Positions 17,267 to 26,555 are shown, counted from the first letter of the stretch. The stretch: 64,000 nucleotides of DNA from Polynucleobacter sp. KF022 (GCF_027924105.1 NZ_AP026972.1:930001-994000), one strand, 5' to 3'. Notes: generated by a model not told the origin, from the sequence alone. Numbers and translations: made by a program.

Positions 17267-18928
17267 ATGACCAAATACGTTTTTGTCACTGGTGGTGTGG
17301 TTTCTTCTTTAGGGAAAGGAATCGCAGCTGCCTCGCTTGCCGCGATTCTCGAATCCCGCGGCCTGAAAGTCACCCTCCTAAAATTAGACCCATATATCAA
17401 CGTTGACCCGGGCACTATGAGCCCACTCCAACACGGAGAGGTTTTTGTTACTGAGGATGGTGCAGAAACCGACTTGGACTTAGGTCACTACGAGCGCTTC
17501 GTATCAGCCAAGATGCGTAAAAGCAATAACTTCACTACTGGACAGATTTATGAATCTGTCATTAGCAAAGAACGTCGTGGTGAATACTTAGGAAAAACAG
17601 TTCAAGTCATTCCGCACATTACTAATGAGATTCAAGCATTTGTAGAGCGCGGCGCTAAAGCAAGTCACGATGGCAAAGCAGATGTGGCTATTTGCGAGAT
17701 TGGCGGGACTGTCGGTGACATTGAATCTCTTCCGTTTTTAGAAGCAGCAAGGCAAATGAGCTTACGCTTGCCGATCAACGACTGCGCCTTTGTTCATTTG
17801 ACCCTCGTGCCCTATATCAACAGCGCCGGCGAGTTAAAAACTAAACCTACCCAACATTCAGTGCAAAAGTTACGCGAGATTGGCATCATGCCAACCGTAT
17901 TGCTTTGCCGCGCAGATCGTCCGATCCCCGAAGATGAACGTGCAAAGATTTCTCTCTTCTCTAATGTCCGTGAAGAAGCTGTTATTTCAGTTTGGGATGT
18001 GGATACGATATATAAGATTCCTGAAATGCTGCACGCACAGGGCATGGATGAGTTGATATGCAGACAACTTGACCTTAAAGCAAAACCGGCAGATCTTTCT
18101 GTATGGGCTAATCTGGTTTACGAAATGGCCAACCCTCAGCATGAAGTGACTATTGGCATGGTCGGTAAATATGTTGAGTTAACTGAATCCTATAAGTCAT
18201 TAATTGAAGCGTTGCGTCATGCAGGTATTCACACGCATACGCGTGTCAATATCAACTATATTGATTCAGAAGTAATTGAAAAAGATGGTGTAGATTGCTT
18301 GAAGCAGCTAGACGCTATTTTGGTTCCTGGCGGCTTTGGTAAGCGCGGTACAGAGGGCAAGATTGCAGCAATTCGTTATGCTCGAGAAAATAATGTGCCA
18401 TATTTAGGTATTTGTCTTGGAATGCAATTAGCTGTTATTGAATTTGCCCGCCATGTTGCAAATCTCAGTAAGGCGAATAGTACCGAGTTTGATCAACAGG
18501 CAGAGCAGCCTGTGGTTGCTCTTATTACAGAGTGGCTAGATAGAGAAGGGCGAGTAGAGAAACGCACAAATGATTCCGACCTAGGCGGCACGATGCGCCT
18601 TGGTTCGCAACGTTGCCCTGTTAAAGCAGGCACTTTGGCCCACCGCATTTATGGATCTGAAGTCAATGAGCGTCATCGCCATCGCTACGAAGTAAATAAC
18701 ACCTACGTTCCTCAGCTTGAGCAGTCTGGCCTGATTATTTCTGCCAGAACACCTAATGAAGAATTGCCGGAGATGATGGAATTACCGGCATCTATCCACC
18801 CATGGTTCTTTGGTGTTCAGTTTCATCCAGAATTCACTTCCACCCCGCGTGATGGACATCCTTTGTTCTCGGCATTTATTACGGCTGCACTGGAGCATCA
18901 AAATGTTGCTGAAAAGCAGGCTGCATAA
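17267..18928 (+). CDS. pyrG: CTP synthase
   Basis: Makes CTP from UTP using ATP and glutamine, the last step of pyrimidine nucleotide synthesis. The N-terminal synthetase opens with KYVFVTGGVVSSLGKGI. The C-terminal glutaminase has GICLGMQLAVIEFA (nucleophile Cys) and a His-Pro-Glu near the end (FHPEF). The length of 553 is normal. It leads pyrG-kdsA-eno-ftsB, an arrangement conserved in many proteobacteria; kdsA starts nine bases after the stop. Confidence 0.98.
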   Translation: MTKYVFVTGGVVSSLGKGIAAASLAAILESRGLKVTLLKLDPYINVDPGTMSPLQHGEVFVTEDGAETDLDLGHYERFVSAKMRKSNNFTTGQIYESVISKERRGEYLGKTVQVIPHITNEIQAFVERGAKASHDGKADVAICEIGGTVGDIESLPFLEAARQMSLRLPINDCAFVHLTLVPYINSAGELKTKPTQHSVQKLREIGIMPTVLLCRADRPIPEDERAKISLFSNVREEAVISVWDVDTIYKIPEMLHAQGMDELICRQLDLKAKPADLSVWANLVYEMANPQHEVTIGMVGKYVELTESYKSLIEALRHAGIHTHTRVNINYIDSEVIEKDGVDCLKQLDAILVPGGFGKRGTEGKIAAIRYARENNVPYLGICLGMQLAVIEFARHVANLSKANSTEFDQQAEQPVVALITEWLDREGRVEKRTNDSDLGGTMRLGSQRCPVKAGTLAHRIYGSEVNERHRHRYEVNNTYVPQLEQSGLIISARTPNEELPEMMELPASIHPWFFGVQFHPEFTSTPRDGHPLFSAFITAALEHQNVAEKQAA

Positions 18929-18937
18929 AGGAAAAAT

Positions 18938-19801
18938 ATGAGCACATTTAAGCTATGCGGGTATGACGTTGGTTTAGATCGTCGCTTCTTTTTAATTGCT
19001 GGACCTTGCGTCATTGAGTCCGAGCAGTCTGCGATTGATATTGCCGGCCAGTTAAAAGAAATTACCTCGACCTTAAAAATTCCTTTTATCTATAAATCTT
19101 CGTTTGATAAAGCCAACCGTTCGTCGGGCACATCGTTCCGTGGTTTAGGAATGGAAAAGGGATTGGAGATTCTGGCTAAAGTCAAAAAACAAGTCGGTGT
19201 ATCGGTTCTCACAGATGTACATGACATCAGCGAGATTGCAGATGTAGCTAGCGTTGTGGATGTTTTGCAGACACCCGCTTTTCTTTGCAGACAAACCGAT
19301 TTCATAGGGGCCTGTGCCCAAAGCGGTAAGCCTGTGAATTTTAAGAAGGGTCAGTTCCTTTCTCCACACGAGATGCTCAATGTGATTGAAAAAGCTCGTG
19401 TTGCAGCGGCGGAAATGAATCTTCCGGATCAATTTATGGTTTGTGAGCGCGGCGCTTCCTTTGGTTACAACAATCTTGTTTCTGATATGCGTAGCTTGGC
19501 AATTTTGCGTGAGTCCAAGGCACCTGTGGTTTTTGATGCCACTCATTCGGTTCAATTGCCTGGCGGTCAAGGTAGCTCTAGTGGTGGGCAGCGTGAGTTT
19601 GTGCCCGTTTTAGCTCGTGCAGCAGTGGCTGTAGGTATCAGCGGCCTCTTCATGGAGACCCATCCCGATCCTGCGAAAGCATTATCTGATGGCCCTAATG
19701 CGGTGCCGTTAGACCGCATGAAAGACCTGCTGCAATCATTACTTGCAATTGACGATGTTGTTAAATCAACCGGAACGTTTTTAGAAGATAGCTTTAAGTA
19801 A
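18938..19801 (+). CDS. kdsA: 3-deoxy-8-phosphooctulonate synthase
   Basis: Condenses arabinose-5-phosphate and phosphoenolpyruvate to KDO-8-phosphate for lipopolysaccharide inner core. The 287 residues include the family motifs AGPCVIES, YKSSFDKANRSS, TDVHD, CERGASFGYNNL and DATHSVQLPGG. An AAGGAA site sits before the ATG. It shows that the host makes KDO-containing LPS. It is translationally close to pyrG and followed by eno after 41 bases. Confidence 0.97.
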   Translation: MSTFKLCGYDVGLDRRFFLIAGPCVIESEQSAIDIAGQLKEITSTLKIPFIYKSSFDKANRSSGTSFRGLGMEKGLEILAKVKKQVGVSVLTDVHDISEIADVASVVDVLQTPAFLCRQTDFIGACAQSGKPVNFKKGQFLSPHEMLNVIEKARVAAAEMNLPDQFMVCERGASFGYNNLVSDMRSLAILRESKAPVVFDATHSVQLPGGQGSSSGGQREFVPVLARAAVAVGISGLFMETHPDPAKALSDGPNAVPLDRMKDLLQSLLAIDDVVKSTGTFLEDSFK

Positions 19802-19842
19802 GTTATTCAAACCCATTTCATATTGTTTTAAGGAGAAGGTGC

Positions 19843-21129
19843 ATGAGCGCCATTGTTGACATCATCGGTAGAGAAGTTCTAGATTCACGCGGAAACCCAA
19901 CAGTTGAATGCGATGTTTTACTTGAGTCTGGTGTTATGGGTCGCGCAGCTGTTCCTTCAGGGGCATCTACAGGCTCACGCGAAGCGATTGAATTGCGTGA
20001 TGGAGACAAAGCTCGCTACTTAGGCAAGGGTGTTCTCAAAGCCGTCCAAAATATCAATATTGAAATCGCTGAATCGATTCTTGGTCTTGACGCAAGCGAG
20101 CAGGCCTTCTTAGATCGCACTCTGATTGAATTGGATGGTACTCATAACAAGGCGCGTTTAGGTGCCAATGCAACATTAGCTGTTTCGATGGCTGTTGCGA
20201 GAGCAGCCGCTGAAGAGGCTGGCCTGCCTTTGTATCGTTATTTTGGCGGTTCTGGCGGTATGCAATTGCCTGTCCCAATGATGAATATCGTCAATGGTGG
20301 CGCACATGCCAATAACAGTTTGGATATTCAAGAATTTATGGTGATGCCAGTTGGCGCTGAAAATTTCCGTGATGCATTACGTTGTGGCGCAGAAATTTTC
20401 CATGAGCTCAAAAAGATTTTGGGGGCACAAGGGATGCCAACTACTGTAGGTGATGAAGGCGGTTTTGCTCCAAACTTTAAGAGTAATCATGAATGTCTCC
20501 AAACCATTATGAAAGCTATTGAAGGCGCAGGCTATCAAGCAGGTGAAGATGTTTTATTAGCTCTTGATTGCGCTGCCAGCGAATTCTACAAGGATGGCAA
20601 ATACCATTTGGCTGGGGAAGGCCTGCAATTGAGCTCAAGTGAGTTCTCCGACTACCTTGGTAACTTGGCTGATCAATTCCCAATCGTATCGATTGAGGAT
20701 GGTATGCATGAAAGCGACTGGGACGGCTGGGCTGATATCACCCAAAAACTTGGCAAGAAAATTCAATTAGTTGGTGATGATTTATTCGTTACCAATACAC
20801 GCATTCTGAAAGAAGGTATTGAAAAGGGTATTGCTAATTCAATCTTGATTAAGATTAATCAAATTGGTACCCTGACAGAAACATTTGCAGCTATTGAGAT
20901 GGCTAAGCGTGCAAATTACACTGCTGTGATTTCACATCGCTCTGGTGAAACTGAGGACAGCACTATCGCTGATATTGCAGTAGGAACCAATGCAGGTCAA
21001 ATTAAGACCGGTTCTTTATCGCGCTCTGATCGTATTGCTAAATACAATCAATTGTTGCGTATTGAAGAAGACTTGGGTGATGTAGCAACCTACCCGGGTA
21101 AGTCTGTTTTTTATAACCTGAAGCGCTAA
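19843..21129 (+). CDS. eno: Enolase
   Basis: Interconverts 2-phosphoglycerate and phosphoenolpyruvate in glycolysis and is often part of the RNA degradosome. The 428-residue sequence has VLDSRGNPTVE, the loop GAStG-type GASTGSREA, the metal and catalytic region LALDCAASEF and SIEDGMHESDWDGW, the lysine in ILIKINQIGTLTE, and SHRSGETED. A strong AAGGAG ribosome site precedes the ATG. PEP from this reaction feeds KdsA, encoded just upstream. Confidence 0.98.
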   Translation: MSAIVDIIGREVLDSRGNPTVECDVLLESGVMGRAAVPSGASTGSREAIELRDGDKARYLGKGVLKAVQNINIEIAESILGLDASEQAFLDRTLIELDGTHNKARLGANATLAVSMAVARAAAEEAGLPLYRYFGGSGGMQLPVPMMNIVNGGAHANNSLDIQEFMVMPVGAENFRDALRCGAEIFHELKKILGAQGMPTTVGDEGGFAPNFKSNHECLQTIMKAIEGAGYQAGEDVLLALDCAASEFYKDGKYHLAGEGLQLSSSEFSDYLGNLADQFPIVSIEDGMHESDWDGWADITQKLGKKIQLVGDDLFVTNTRILKEGIEKGIANSILIKINQIGTLTETFAAIEMAKRANYTAVISHRSGETEDSTIADIAVGTNAGQIKTGSLSRSDRIAKYNQLLRIEEDLGDVATYPGKSVFYNLKR

Positions 21130-21147
21130 TTTTAAGACTTTATAGCG

Positions 21148-21453
21148 ATGCGGATTGTCATCTACTCCATGCTGGTATTGCTAATAGCAATCCAGTACCC
21201 GCTTTGGCTGGGTAAGGGTGGATGGCTCAAGGTATATGAGATGGAACGTCAGGTAGAGCTTCAAGAGGCTAAAAATAGCCTCTTAGCTCTGCGCAATGCC
21301 AAGCTAGCTGGCGATGTCAAAGATCTCAAAGATGGAACCCGAGCAATTGAAGAGCGTGCCCGTGTTGAGCATGGTCTCATTAAAGAGGGTGAGTTCTTCG
21401 TGCAAATTTTGCCTGCGGATAAAACAGGTGATGCAAAAGCTACTAAGCAGTAA
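21148..21453 (+). CDS. ftsB: Cell division protein FtsB
   Basis: Small bitopic divisome protein that forms the FtsQLB complex. The 101 residues have one N-terminal transmembrane helix (MRIVIYSMLVLLIAIQYPLW) followed by a periplasmic coiled coil (about 30-75). They also carry the family pattern of a hydrophobic stretch then EERARVEHGLIKEGEFFVQI. It sits 18 bases after eno, as in many beta- and gammaproteobacteria. The stop is six bases from the end of the converging hslO, with no terminator visible between them. Confidence 0.93.
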   Translation: MRIVIYSMLVLLIAIQYPLWLGKGGWLKVYEMERQVELQEAKNSLLALRNAKLAGDVKDLKDGTRAIEERARVEHGLIKEGEFFVQILPADKTGDAKATKQ

Positions 21454-21459
21454 TACTGA

Positions 21460-22425
21460 TTAGTGGCCGCTAGAGGGCGGACGAGTAGCATCACTAAGTA
21501 AATCTGTTTTGAACACTTGCAGGCAATCAACCGCATCAAAGCGATAGGGTTTTGCGCAAAAATCACAAACAGTTTCAACAGCGCCTTGTTCAGCAAGAAT
21601 ACTTTGAACTTCTTCCTCACCAAGCATGCGCAAGATATCTGCTACCTTACTACGTGAGCATCTGCAGGAAAACCGAATAGGACGAGCAGGGAAGCTGCGT
21701 ACGCCGTTTTCAGCAGACTCTTCCAGGAATAAGCGCCTCAAAATTGTCTCAGGTGGAAGGGTTAGTAGCTCTTCGTCAGTAATGGTTTCACCAAGTGTTT
21801 GAATGCGGGACCAACCTTCGGCTGCCACCTGCGGATCAAGGTGGGCATGTCCCCCTGAATTAGGCAAGCGCTGCAGCAATAATCCACCGACATGCGTATC
21901 ACTAGATGCAAGCCAAATTCGTGTATCTAATTGCTCGGAGTTCTGCATATATAAGGCAATAGCTTCAGCCGCGCTTGAGACCGGCTTAATCACAGAGCCC
22001 TGATGATCTTGCAAGGCTACAATGCCTTGGTAGGGGGCTTGGCCTGGTTCGCGATCAGATGGATCTAAGGTGATGACAAGTCTTCCGCTTTGGGTGACAT
22101 CGAGAAGCTCAGCAAGCGTTGCATCGACTGCAATTTCAGAAGGATCTACCGATAATTTGACAGTTGCTCGCATGGATAGATCAGATTTACATTCCACTAC
22201 CAGCAGCTGAATCGGTCCTTTGCTTTGCGCCTGAATAATCAAAGTTCCATCAAACTTGAGACTGGCGCTTAATAGGGTGGCAGCTCCCACAAAATCACCC
22301 AGAATTCGGCGCACAGCCGGGGGGTCATTACGGCGCTCTAAAACGGCCTGCCAGGCACTTCCAATTGAGACTATTTCACCCCTAACTGGAGCGCCATCAC
22401 ACATAAATACAAGCAATTCATTCAT
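21460..22425 (-). CDS. hslO: Hsp33 redox-regulated chaperone
   Basis: Holdase activated by oxidation that protects cytoplasmic proteins against bleach and heat stress. The 321 residues end in the zinc redox switch: a CxC pair in FSCRCSR and a CxxC pair in VCDFCAKPYRF, about 30 residues apart. The C-terminal tail after the switch is longer than in E. coli. It is divergent from gltX with 65 bases between starts. Confidence 0.94.
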   Translation of the reverse strand: MNELLVFMCDGAPVRGEIVSIGSAWQAVLERRNDPPAVRRILGDFVGAATLLSASLKFDGTLIIQAQSKGPIQLLVVECKSDLSMRATVKLSVDPSEIAVDATLAELLDVTQSGRLVITLDPSDREPGQAPYQGIVALQDHQGSVIKPVSSAAEAIALYMQNSEQLDTRIWLASSDTHVGGLLLQRLPNSGGHAHLDPQVAAEGWSRIQTLGETITDEELLTLPPETILRRLFLEESAENGVRSFPARPIRFSCRCSRSKVADILRMLGEEEVQSILAEQGAVETVCDFCAKPYRFDAVDCLQVFKTDLLSDATRPPSSGH

Positions 22426-22453
22426 AAGGCAAAGTATCCACTTTTTTTGAGAT

Positions 22454-22483
22454 TTAGTCCCGGGATTGCCGACCTGAGATAAT
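22454..22483 (+). promoter_or_regulatory. Candidate gltX promoter with very short leader
   Basis: GATAAT at 22478-22483 ends seven bases before the gltX ATG. A weak -35 (TTAGTC) lies 18 bases upstream. No Shine-Dalgarno sequence is present, so the transcript may be leaderless. Confidence 0.4.
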
Positions 22484-22490
22484 GTGATTT

Positions 22491-23888
22491 ATGCATATTC
22501 GTACACGTTTCGCCCCTAGTCCCACGGGCTTTATTCATCTGGGAAATCTTCGCAGCGCGCTCTATCCATGGGCATTTGCGCGTCACAATAAGGGTGACTT
22601 CATTCTTCGCATTGAAGATACTGACCTTGAGCGCTCCACTCAAGAAGCAGTGGACGTCATTATCGAAGGCATGTCTTGGCTGGGCTTAGATTTAGATGAG
22701 GGCCCTATTTATCAAATGCAGAGGATTGATCGCTACCGAGAAGTGGTAAAGCAGATGCTTGATGCCGGATTGGCTTATCCATGCTATATGAGCGAGGAAG
22801 AGCTCAATCAATTGCGCGATCAACAAATGGCTAATAAAGAAAAGCCGCGCTACAACGGACTCTGGAGACCGGAGCCTGGAAAAACATTGCCACACATTCC
22901 CGAGGGAGTTAATCCGGTTATTCGCTTTAAGAACCCCATTGGCGGTTCAGTCATCTGGAATGATGCAGTAAAAGGGCAGATTGAGATTAGCAATGATGAG
23001 CTGGATGATCTAGTCATTGCAAGGCCGGACGGTACGCCTACTTACAATTTCTGCGTTGTGATCGATGATATGGATATGAAGATTACCCATGTCATCCGCG
23101 GCGATGATCATGTCAATAACACCCCCAGACAAATCAACATCATGAAAGCGCTTGGCGGTACCCCACCCGTATATGCCCACCTGCCAACAGTTTTGAATGA
23201 TTTAGGCGAGAAGATGAGTAAGCGTAATGGCGCTATGAGCGTGCGCGATTACCAAAAGGCAGGCTATCTGCCTGAAGCAATTCTGAATTATTTAGCGCGC
23301 CTGGGCTGGTCTCATGGCGATGCTGAAGTTTTCACCAAAGAGCAATTTGTTGGTTGGTTTGATTTGGAAAGTTTAGGGCGTTCTCCAGCACAACATAATC
23401 CAGAAAAATTGCTTTGGCTCAACCATCAATACATTCAAAATGCAGATCCAGCGAAGTTAGCTGAATCCACAAAACCTTTTGCTCATGAACTTGGTATTGA
23501 TACCGAATCTGGACCAGACTTTATTCAAGTGGTTGGGTTACTAAAAGACCGCGCTAATACATTGATAGAAATTGCCGAAGGGGCAAAGCTTTTCTATTTG
23601 CCTGCACCAAGCTTAAGCCCTGATCAAATCCAAGAAAATATTCCTGAGAATATTGTGCCGGCATTAAAAGATTTGATTGATGCCATTTCACAGTCTGAGC
23701 CAACAAAAGAGGCCTATGGCGCGGTATTTAAGCAAGTATTGGCCAAGCATCAACTCAAAATGCCAGCTCTAGCAATGCCTGTCAGATACGCATTATTTGC
23801 CACAACACAAACCCCAGCCATTGATTCTGTCTTGGTGGTATTGGGCAAAGAAGAGGCTATACAAAGGCTCTCTAAGGTGGTCCGTTAG
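22491..23888 (+). CDS. gltX: Glutamate--tRNA ligase
   Basis: Class I synthetase charging tRNA-Glu. The 465 residues have the HIGH-type motif in PSPTGFIHLGNLRSAL near the start and KMSKR in GEKMSKRNGAMSV (about residue 242), followed by the helical anticodon-binding domain. The start ATG at 22491 matches family N-termini (MHIRTRFAPSPTG). A tRNA cluster that includes tRNA-Glu begins 79 bases downstream, so enzyme and substrate are neighbours. Confidence 0.97.
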   Translation: MHIRTRFAPSPTGFIHLGNLRSALYPWAFARHNKGDFILRIEDTDLERSTQEAVDVIIEGMSWLGLDLDEGPIYQMQRIDRYREVVKQMLDAGLAYPCYMSEEELNQLRDQQMANKEKPRYNGLWRPEPGKTLPHIPEGVNPVIRFKNPIGGSVIWNDAVKGQIEISNDELDDLVIARPDGTPTYNFCVVIDDMDMKITHVIRGDDHVNNTPRQINIMKALGGTPPVYAHLPTVLNDLGEKMSKRNGAMSVRDYQKAGYLPEAILNYLARLGWSHGDAEVFTKEQFVGWFDLESLGRSPAQHNPEKLLWLNHQYIQNADPAKLAESTKPFAHELGIDTESGPDFIQVVGLLKDRANTLIEIAEGAKLFYLPAPSLSPDQIQENIPENIVPALKDLIDAISQSEPTKEAYGAVFKQVLAKHQLKMPALAMPVRYALFATTQTPAIDSVLVVLGKEEAIQRLSKVVR

Positions 23889-23893
23889 GGAAT

Positions 23894-23923
23894 TTGCGCA
23901 CCTGCACAAAAATAGGATAAAAT
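23894..23923 (+). promoter_or_regulatory. Promoter of the tRNA-Ala/Glu/Asp cluster
   Basis: TTGCGC (23894-23899), an 18-base spacer and TAAAAT (23918-23923) form a reasonable sigma-70 promoter about 45 bases before tRNA-Ala. Confidence 0.5.
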
Positions 23924-23967
23924 CTTGGATTGTTTTGAATGTCTTGTAGTTTTATCGCGAGATTTCG

Positions 23968-24043
<76 letters not shown>

Positions 24044-24075
24044 AGCATTTAAAATAGCAGTTTGTTGTAGTCCAG

Positions 24076-24151
24076 GTCCCCATCGTCTAGAGGCCTAGGA
24101 CATCACCCTTTCACGGTGAGTACGGGGGTTCGAATCCCCCTGGGGACGCCA
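24076..24151 (+). tRNA. tRNA-Glu(TTC)
   Basis: A 76-base cloverleaf with acceptor arms gtcccca / tggggac, anticodon loop ctttcac (TTC), discriminator G and encoded CCA. It lies 32 bases after tRNA-Ala. Confidence 0.96.
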
Positions 24152-24203
24152 GATTCTTCTGGTAGTAGTAAAGAGGTATGATGTTGCGTTACTCGATGTA
24201 TTT

Positions 24204-24280
24204 GGAGCGGTAGTTCAGTTGGTTAGAATATCGGCCTGTCACGCCGAGGGTCGCGGGTTCGAGTCCCGTCCGTTCCGCCA
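24204..24280 (+). tRNA. tRNA-Asp(GTC)
   Basis: A 77-base cloverleaf with acceptor arms ggagcgg / ccgttcc, anticodon loop ctgtcac (GTC), discriminator G and encoded CCA at 24278-24280. Last member of the cluster. Confidence 0.96.
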
Positions 24281-24341
24281 AGACAACAGGTATCACAAGG
24301 GTTTGTGACAAATAATCTACCTTGTTACCAAAAGCGTTACC

Positions 24342-24371
24342 AAAAAGCCATCCTGCGGGGTGGCTTTTTTT
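24342..24371 (+). terminator. Terminator after the tRNA cluster
   Basis: A stem (aaaaagccatcc / ggggtggctttt, one bulged G, tgc-type loop) is followed by a T-run. Bases 24281-24341 between tRNA-Asp and this stem hold two copies of gttaccaaaa (24324 and 24336). Confidence 0.85.
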
Positions 24372-24515
24372 ATCCTTACTAATTTTGTTCTATAGATTTT
24401 TTAATGAGGTTCCCATCGTCTCAGGATTGAGTCACTACAGATACAAAGCCGAGCAAATATAATGAATCAAGCAAGAATTACTCTCAAATTCACTTTTCTC
24501 CCAATAGGATCATTT

Positions 24516-24920
24516 ATGAAAACCAAATTATTAGGTCTCGTTGCAGCAGTGTCATTATTTGCTTGCGCCGCTCCTGTGACCCAACAAGAAATTGCGCAAG
24601 CCAAATTCCCGCCTCAACCTAATCAGGCAGCAGTAGATAAAGAAGTGAATGCTTATCTTAAGTCTGCCGTGAATAACCCAGATATGGCAAAAAAAGAATG
24701 TTCGCCTCCACGTAAGGCCTGGGCAAGAGCGCTGGCTTTTGAGACTCCAAAGTTTGGTTGGATGGTGGTCTGTGATGTCAACGCAAAAGAACGGTCAGGT
24801 GGCGATGGCCCAATGAAGACCTATATGTTCTTGTTCACCACTAATGGTAACTTCGCCTATGACTCATCCTCTTTCGGGAATATCAACAATAATGTCCAAT
24901 TTTTGGATCTGATCAAGTAA
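24516..24920 (+). CDS. Small lipoprotein of unknown function
   Basis: A 134-residue protein with a lipoprotein signal peptide; the lipobox is LFAC with Cys at about residue 16. I do not recognise the family. The mature part has an N-terminal helical region, two further cysteines (in KKECSPP and MVVCDVN) that could form a disulfide, and a hydrophobic beta-rich end (KTYMFLFTTNGNFAYD). The ATG at 24516 has AATAGGA upstream and opens directly on the signal peptide. A start at 24462 would put a second hydrophobic stretch in front. Terminators flank it on both sides, so it is its own unit. Confidence 0.8.
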   Translation: MKTKLLGLVAAVSLFACAAPVTQQEIAQAKFPPQPNQAAVDKEVNAYLKSAVNNPDMAKKECSPPRKAWARALAFETPKFGWMVVCDVNAKERSGGDGPMKTYMFLFTTNGNFAYDSSSFGNINNNVQFLDLIK

Positions 24921-24936
24921 ATTAGTATTGCTAAAT

Positions 24937-24962
24937 AAAAAGCCACCTGTGGGTGGCTTTTT
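24937..24962 (+). terminator. Terminator after the small lipoprotein
   Basis: A ten-base-pair perfect stem (aaaagccacc / ggtggctttt) with a four-base loop and T-rich end. It has the same stem core as the terminator at 24342. Confidence 0.9.
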
Positions 24963-25009
24963 ATTTAATGACTAACTAGCTCTACATATCGCAGAGTTAG
25001 TTGAAAAGA

Positions 25010-25609
25010 TTACTTCTTAGGGCTGGTAATAGAGGCTGCCATTGCATCAAAGTAAATGACTTTTACCTGCTCACCGACTTTAACGTCAGCCAAAAGGGCG
25101 GGGTTTTTTACAGTAACAGTGGTGATTTTGCCGCTGGGGCCCTTAACGGAAACCAATTTCTTCTCACGATTTACCTCAACAATATCGGCAATGATGGTTG
25201 TCTGATTGGTGATTGTTTCAGAAGGCTTTTCATTTGCCTTTGATTTTGTCACTGTATTGGTTTCTACTTTTGTACGAACGCCATCACTCTTGGTTTTAAT
25301 CAACTCAATAGCTACAGCCAATTCATAGTTAACGTTAACGCGATCACCTTTTTTGATTTGGTCAAAGTTCTTAATATCTGGACCAGCCACAAATTTAGAT
25401 TCGCCTTCTTTGTTTTTAAATGTAATTGTGCGGGTTTTTTTATCGACCTTAACAACTTCACCTTCATAGAGCTGATAGACGTTGTCAGTAACAGCTGCAT
25501 CGATTACAACTGGCTTAGCGGCACCAGCTGTGGAGGGTGTTTGGGCATTAACCGCCGTCGTACCTGCGAAAAGCACAGCAAGCATCATAGCAATCGGGGC
25601 AAATTTCAT
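25010..25609 (-). CDS. Secreted protein with two small beta domains, function unknown
   Basis: A 199-residue exported protein with a signal peptide (MKFAPIAMMLAVLFAGTTAVNA, cleavage near NAQ). Two related beta-rich units follow. The first is GEVVKVDKKTRTITFKNKEG with IKKGDRVNVNYELAVAIEL; the second is ADIVEVNREKKLVSVKGPSG with VKVGEQVKVIYFDAMAASI. Each reads like a small barrel: a strand pair, a GD/GE turn and a V-x-Y strand. A Lys/Thr-rich linker joins them. I know no function, and the periplasm is the likely location. It is divergent from hyi. Confidence 0.8.
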   Translation of the reverse strand: MKFAPIAMMLAVLFAGTTAVNAQTPSTAGAAKPVVIDAAVTDNVYQLYEGEVVKVDKKTRTITFKNKEGESKFVAGPDIKNFDQIKKGDRVNVNYELAVAIELIKTKSDGVRTKVETNTVTKSKANEKPSETITNQTTIIADIVEVNREKKLVSVKGPSGKITTVTVKNPALLADVKVGEQVKVIYFDAMAASITSPKK

Positions 25610-25763
25610 ATTAGTTTTCCTTATTTAAATAACTACTAAATTCAATCTTAGCCTATTTTGAAGGTCAATTAGACCTATTAAGAGGTATAGGCCCCTGTAA
25701 GACTGAGCTGCTCGGGGTTTGTTAAGATCAACCAATACATTGATTCACTCTAAAGGATGTGAA

Positions 25764-26546
25764 ATGCCCCAGTTTGCAGCAAATCTCACCATGCTATTTA
25801 ATGAGCATTCCTTTATGGATCGATTTGAAAAAGCAGCAGAATCTGGATTCAAGGCCGTTGAATTTCTTTTCCCCTATGCCTATAAGGCAGGTGAAATTCG
25901 TCAAAAACTGGATCAAAATAACTTACGTCTGGTGCTTCACAATTTGCCTGCTGGAGATTGGGATGAGGGGGAGCGAGGGATTGCCTGTCTTCCAGATCGC
26001 ATGGATGAATTTAAAGCAAGTGTTGCCAAAGCAATTGAATATGCAAAAGTGCTAGGGGTGGGTCAACTCAATTGCTTAGCAGGAAAAGCACCTGCTGGAT
26101 TGAGTCAAGAGCTGTTGCAAGCAACATTGATTGCAAACTTACGATATGCGGCAGCTGAGCTCAAAAAGGTCAATATTAAATTACTGATTGAGCCAATCAA
26201 TACATTTGATATTCCCGGATTCTATTTATCAAAAACCCAGCAAGCTTTAGAAATTCTGAATGAAGTTGGCGTTGATAATGTGTATATTCAATACGATATT
26301 TATCATGCCCAACGCATGGAGGGTGAGCTTTCTAAAACATTAGAGAAAAATATCTCTAGGATTGCCCACATTCAATTGGCTGATAATCCGGGTCGACATG
26401 AGCCCGGTACTGGAGAAATTAATTACGCATATCTTTTTAAACTGATCGATCGGATAGGCTACCAAGGCTGGATTGGCTGTGAATACAAGCCGGCTACCCA
26501 AACCCAATCAGGGTTGGATTGGATCAAATCACTCAATAGACTTTAG
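25764..26546 (+). CDS. hyi: Hydroxypyruvate isomerase family protein
   Basis: A TIM-barrel sugar isomerase that interconverts hydroxypyruvate and tartronate semialdehyde in glyoxylate use. The 260 residues have the typical start PQFAANLTMLFNE and the metal-binding glutamate in LLIEPINTFDIPGFYL. They also have a His/Asp in QYDIYHAQRMEG and the second glutamate in WIGCEYKP. The ATG at 25764 has AAAGGAT upstream and gives the family N-terminus; an in-frame start at 25719 would add 15 unrelated residues. No glyoxylate carboligase or reductase is nearby. Confidence 0.88.
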   Translation: MPQFAANLTMLFNEHSFMDRFEKAAESGFKAVEFLFPYAYKAGEIRQKLDQNNLRLVLHNLPAGDWDEGERGIACLPDRMDEFKASVAKAIEYAKVLGVGQLNCLAGKAPAGLSQELLQATLIANLRYAAAELKKVNIKLLIEPINTFDIPGFYLSKTQQALEILNEVGVDNVYIQYDIYHAQRMEGELSKTLEKNISRIAHIQLADNPGRHEPGTGEINYAYLFKLIDRIGYQGWIGCEYKPATQTQSGLDWIKSLNRL

Positions 26547-26555
26547 GATTTTCAT

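Noticed and set aside
24412..24421. Ten bases (cccatcgtct) identical to the 5' part of tRNA-Glu
   Set aside because: Too short, without flanking tRNA structure; probably chance.
25662..25676. AGGTC-AATTA-GACCT inverted repeat in the hyi upstream region
   Set aside because: Only five-base arms and no promoter aligned to it; could be chance.
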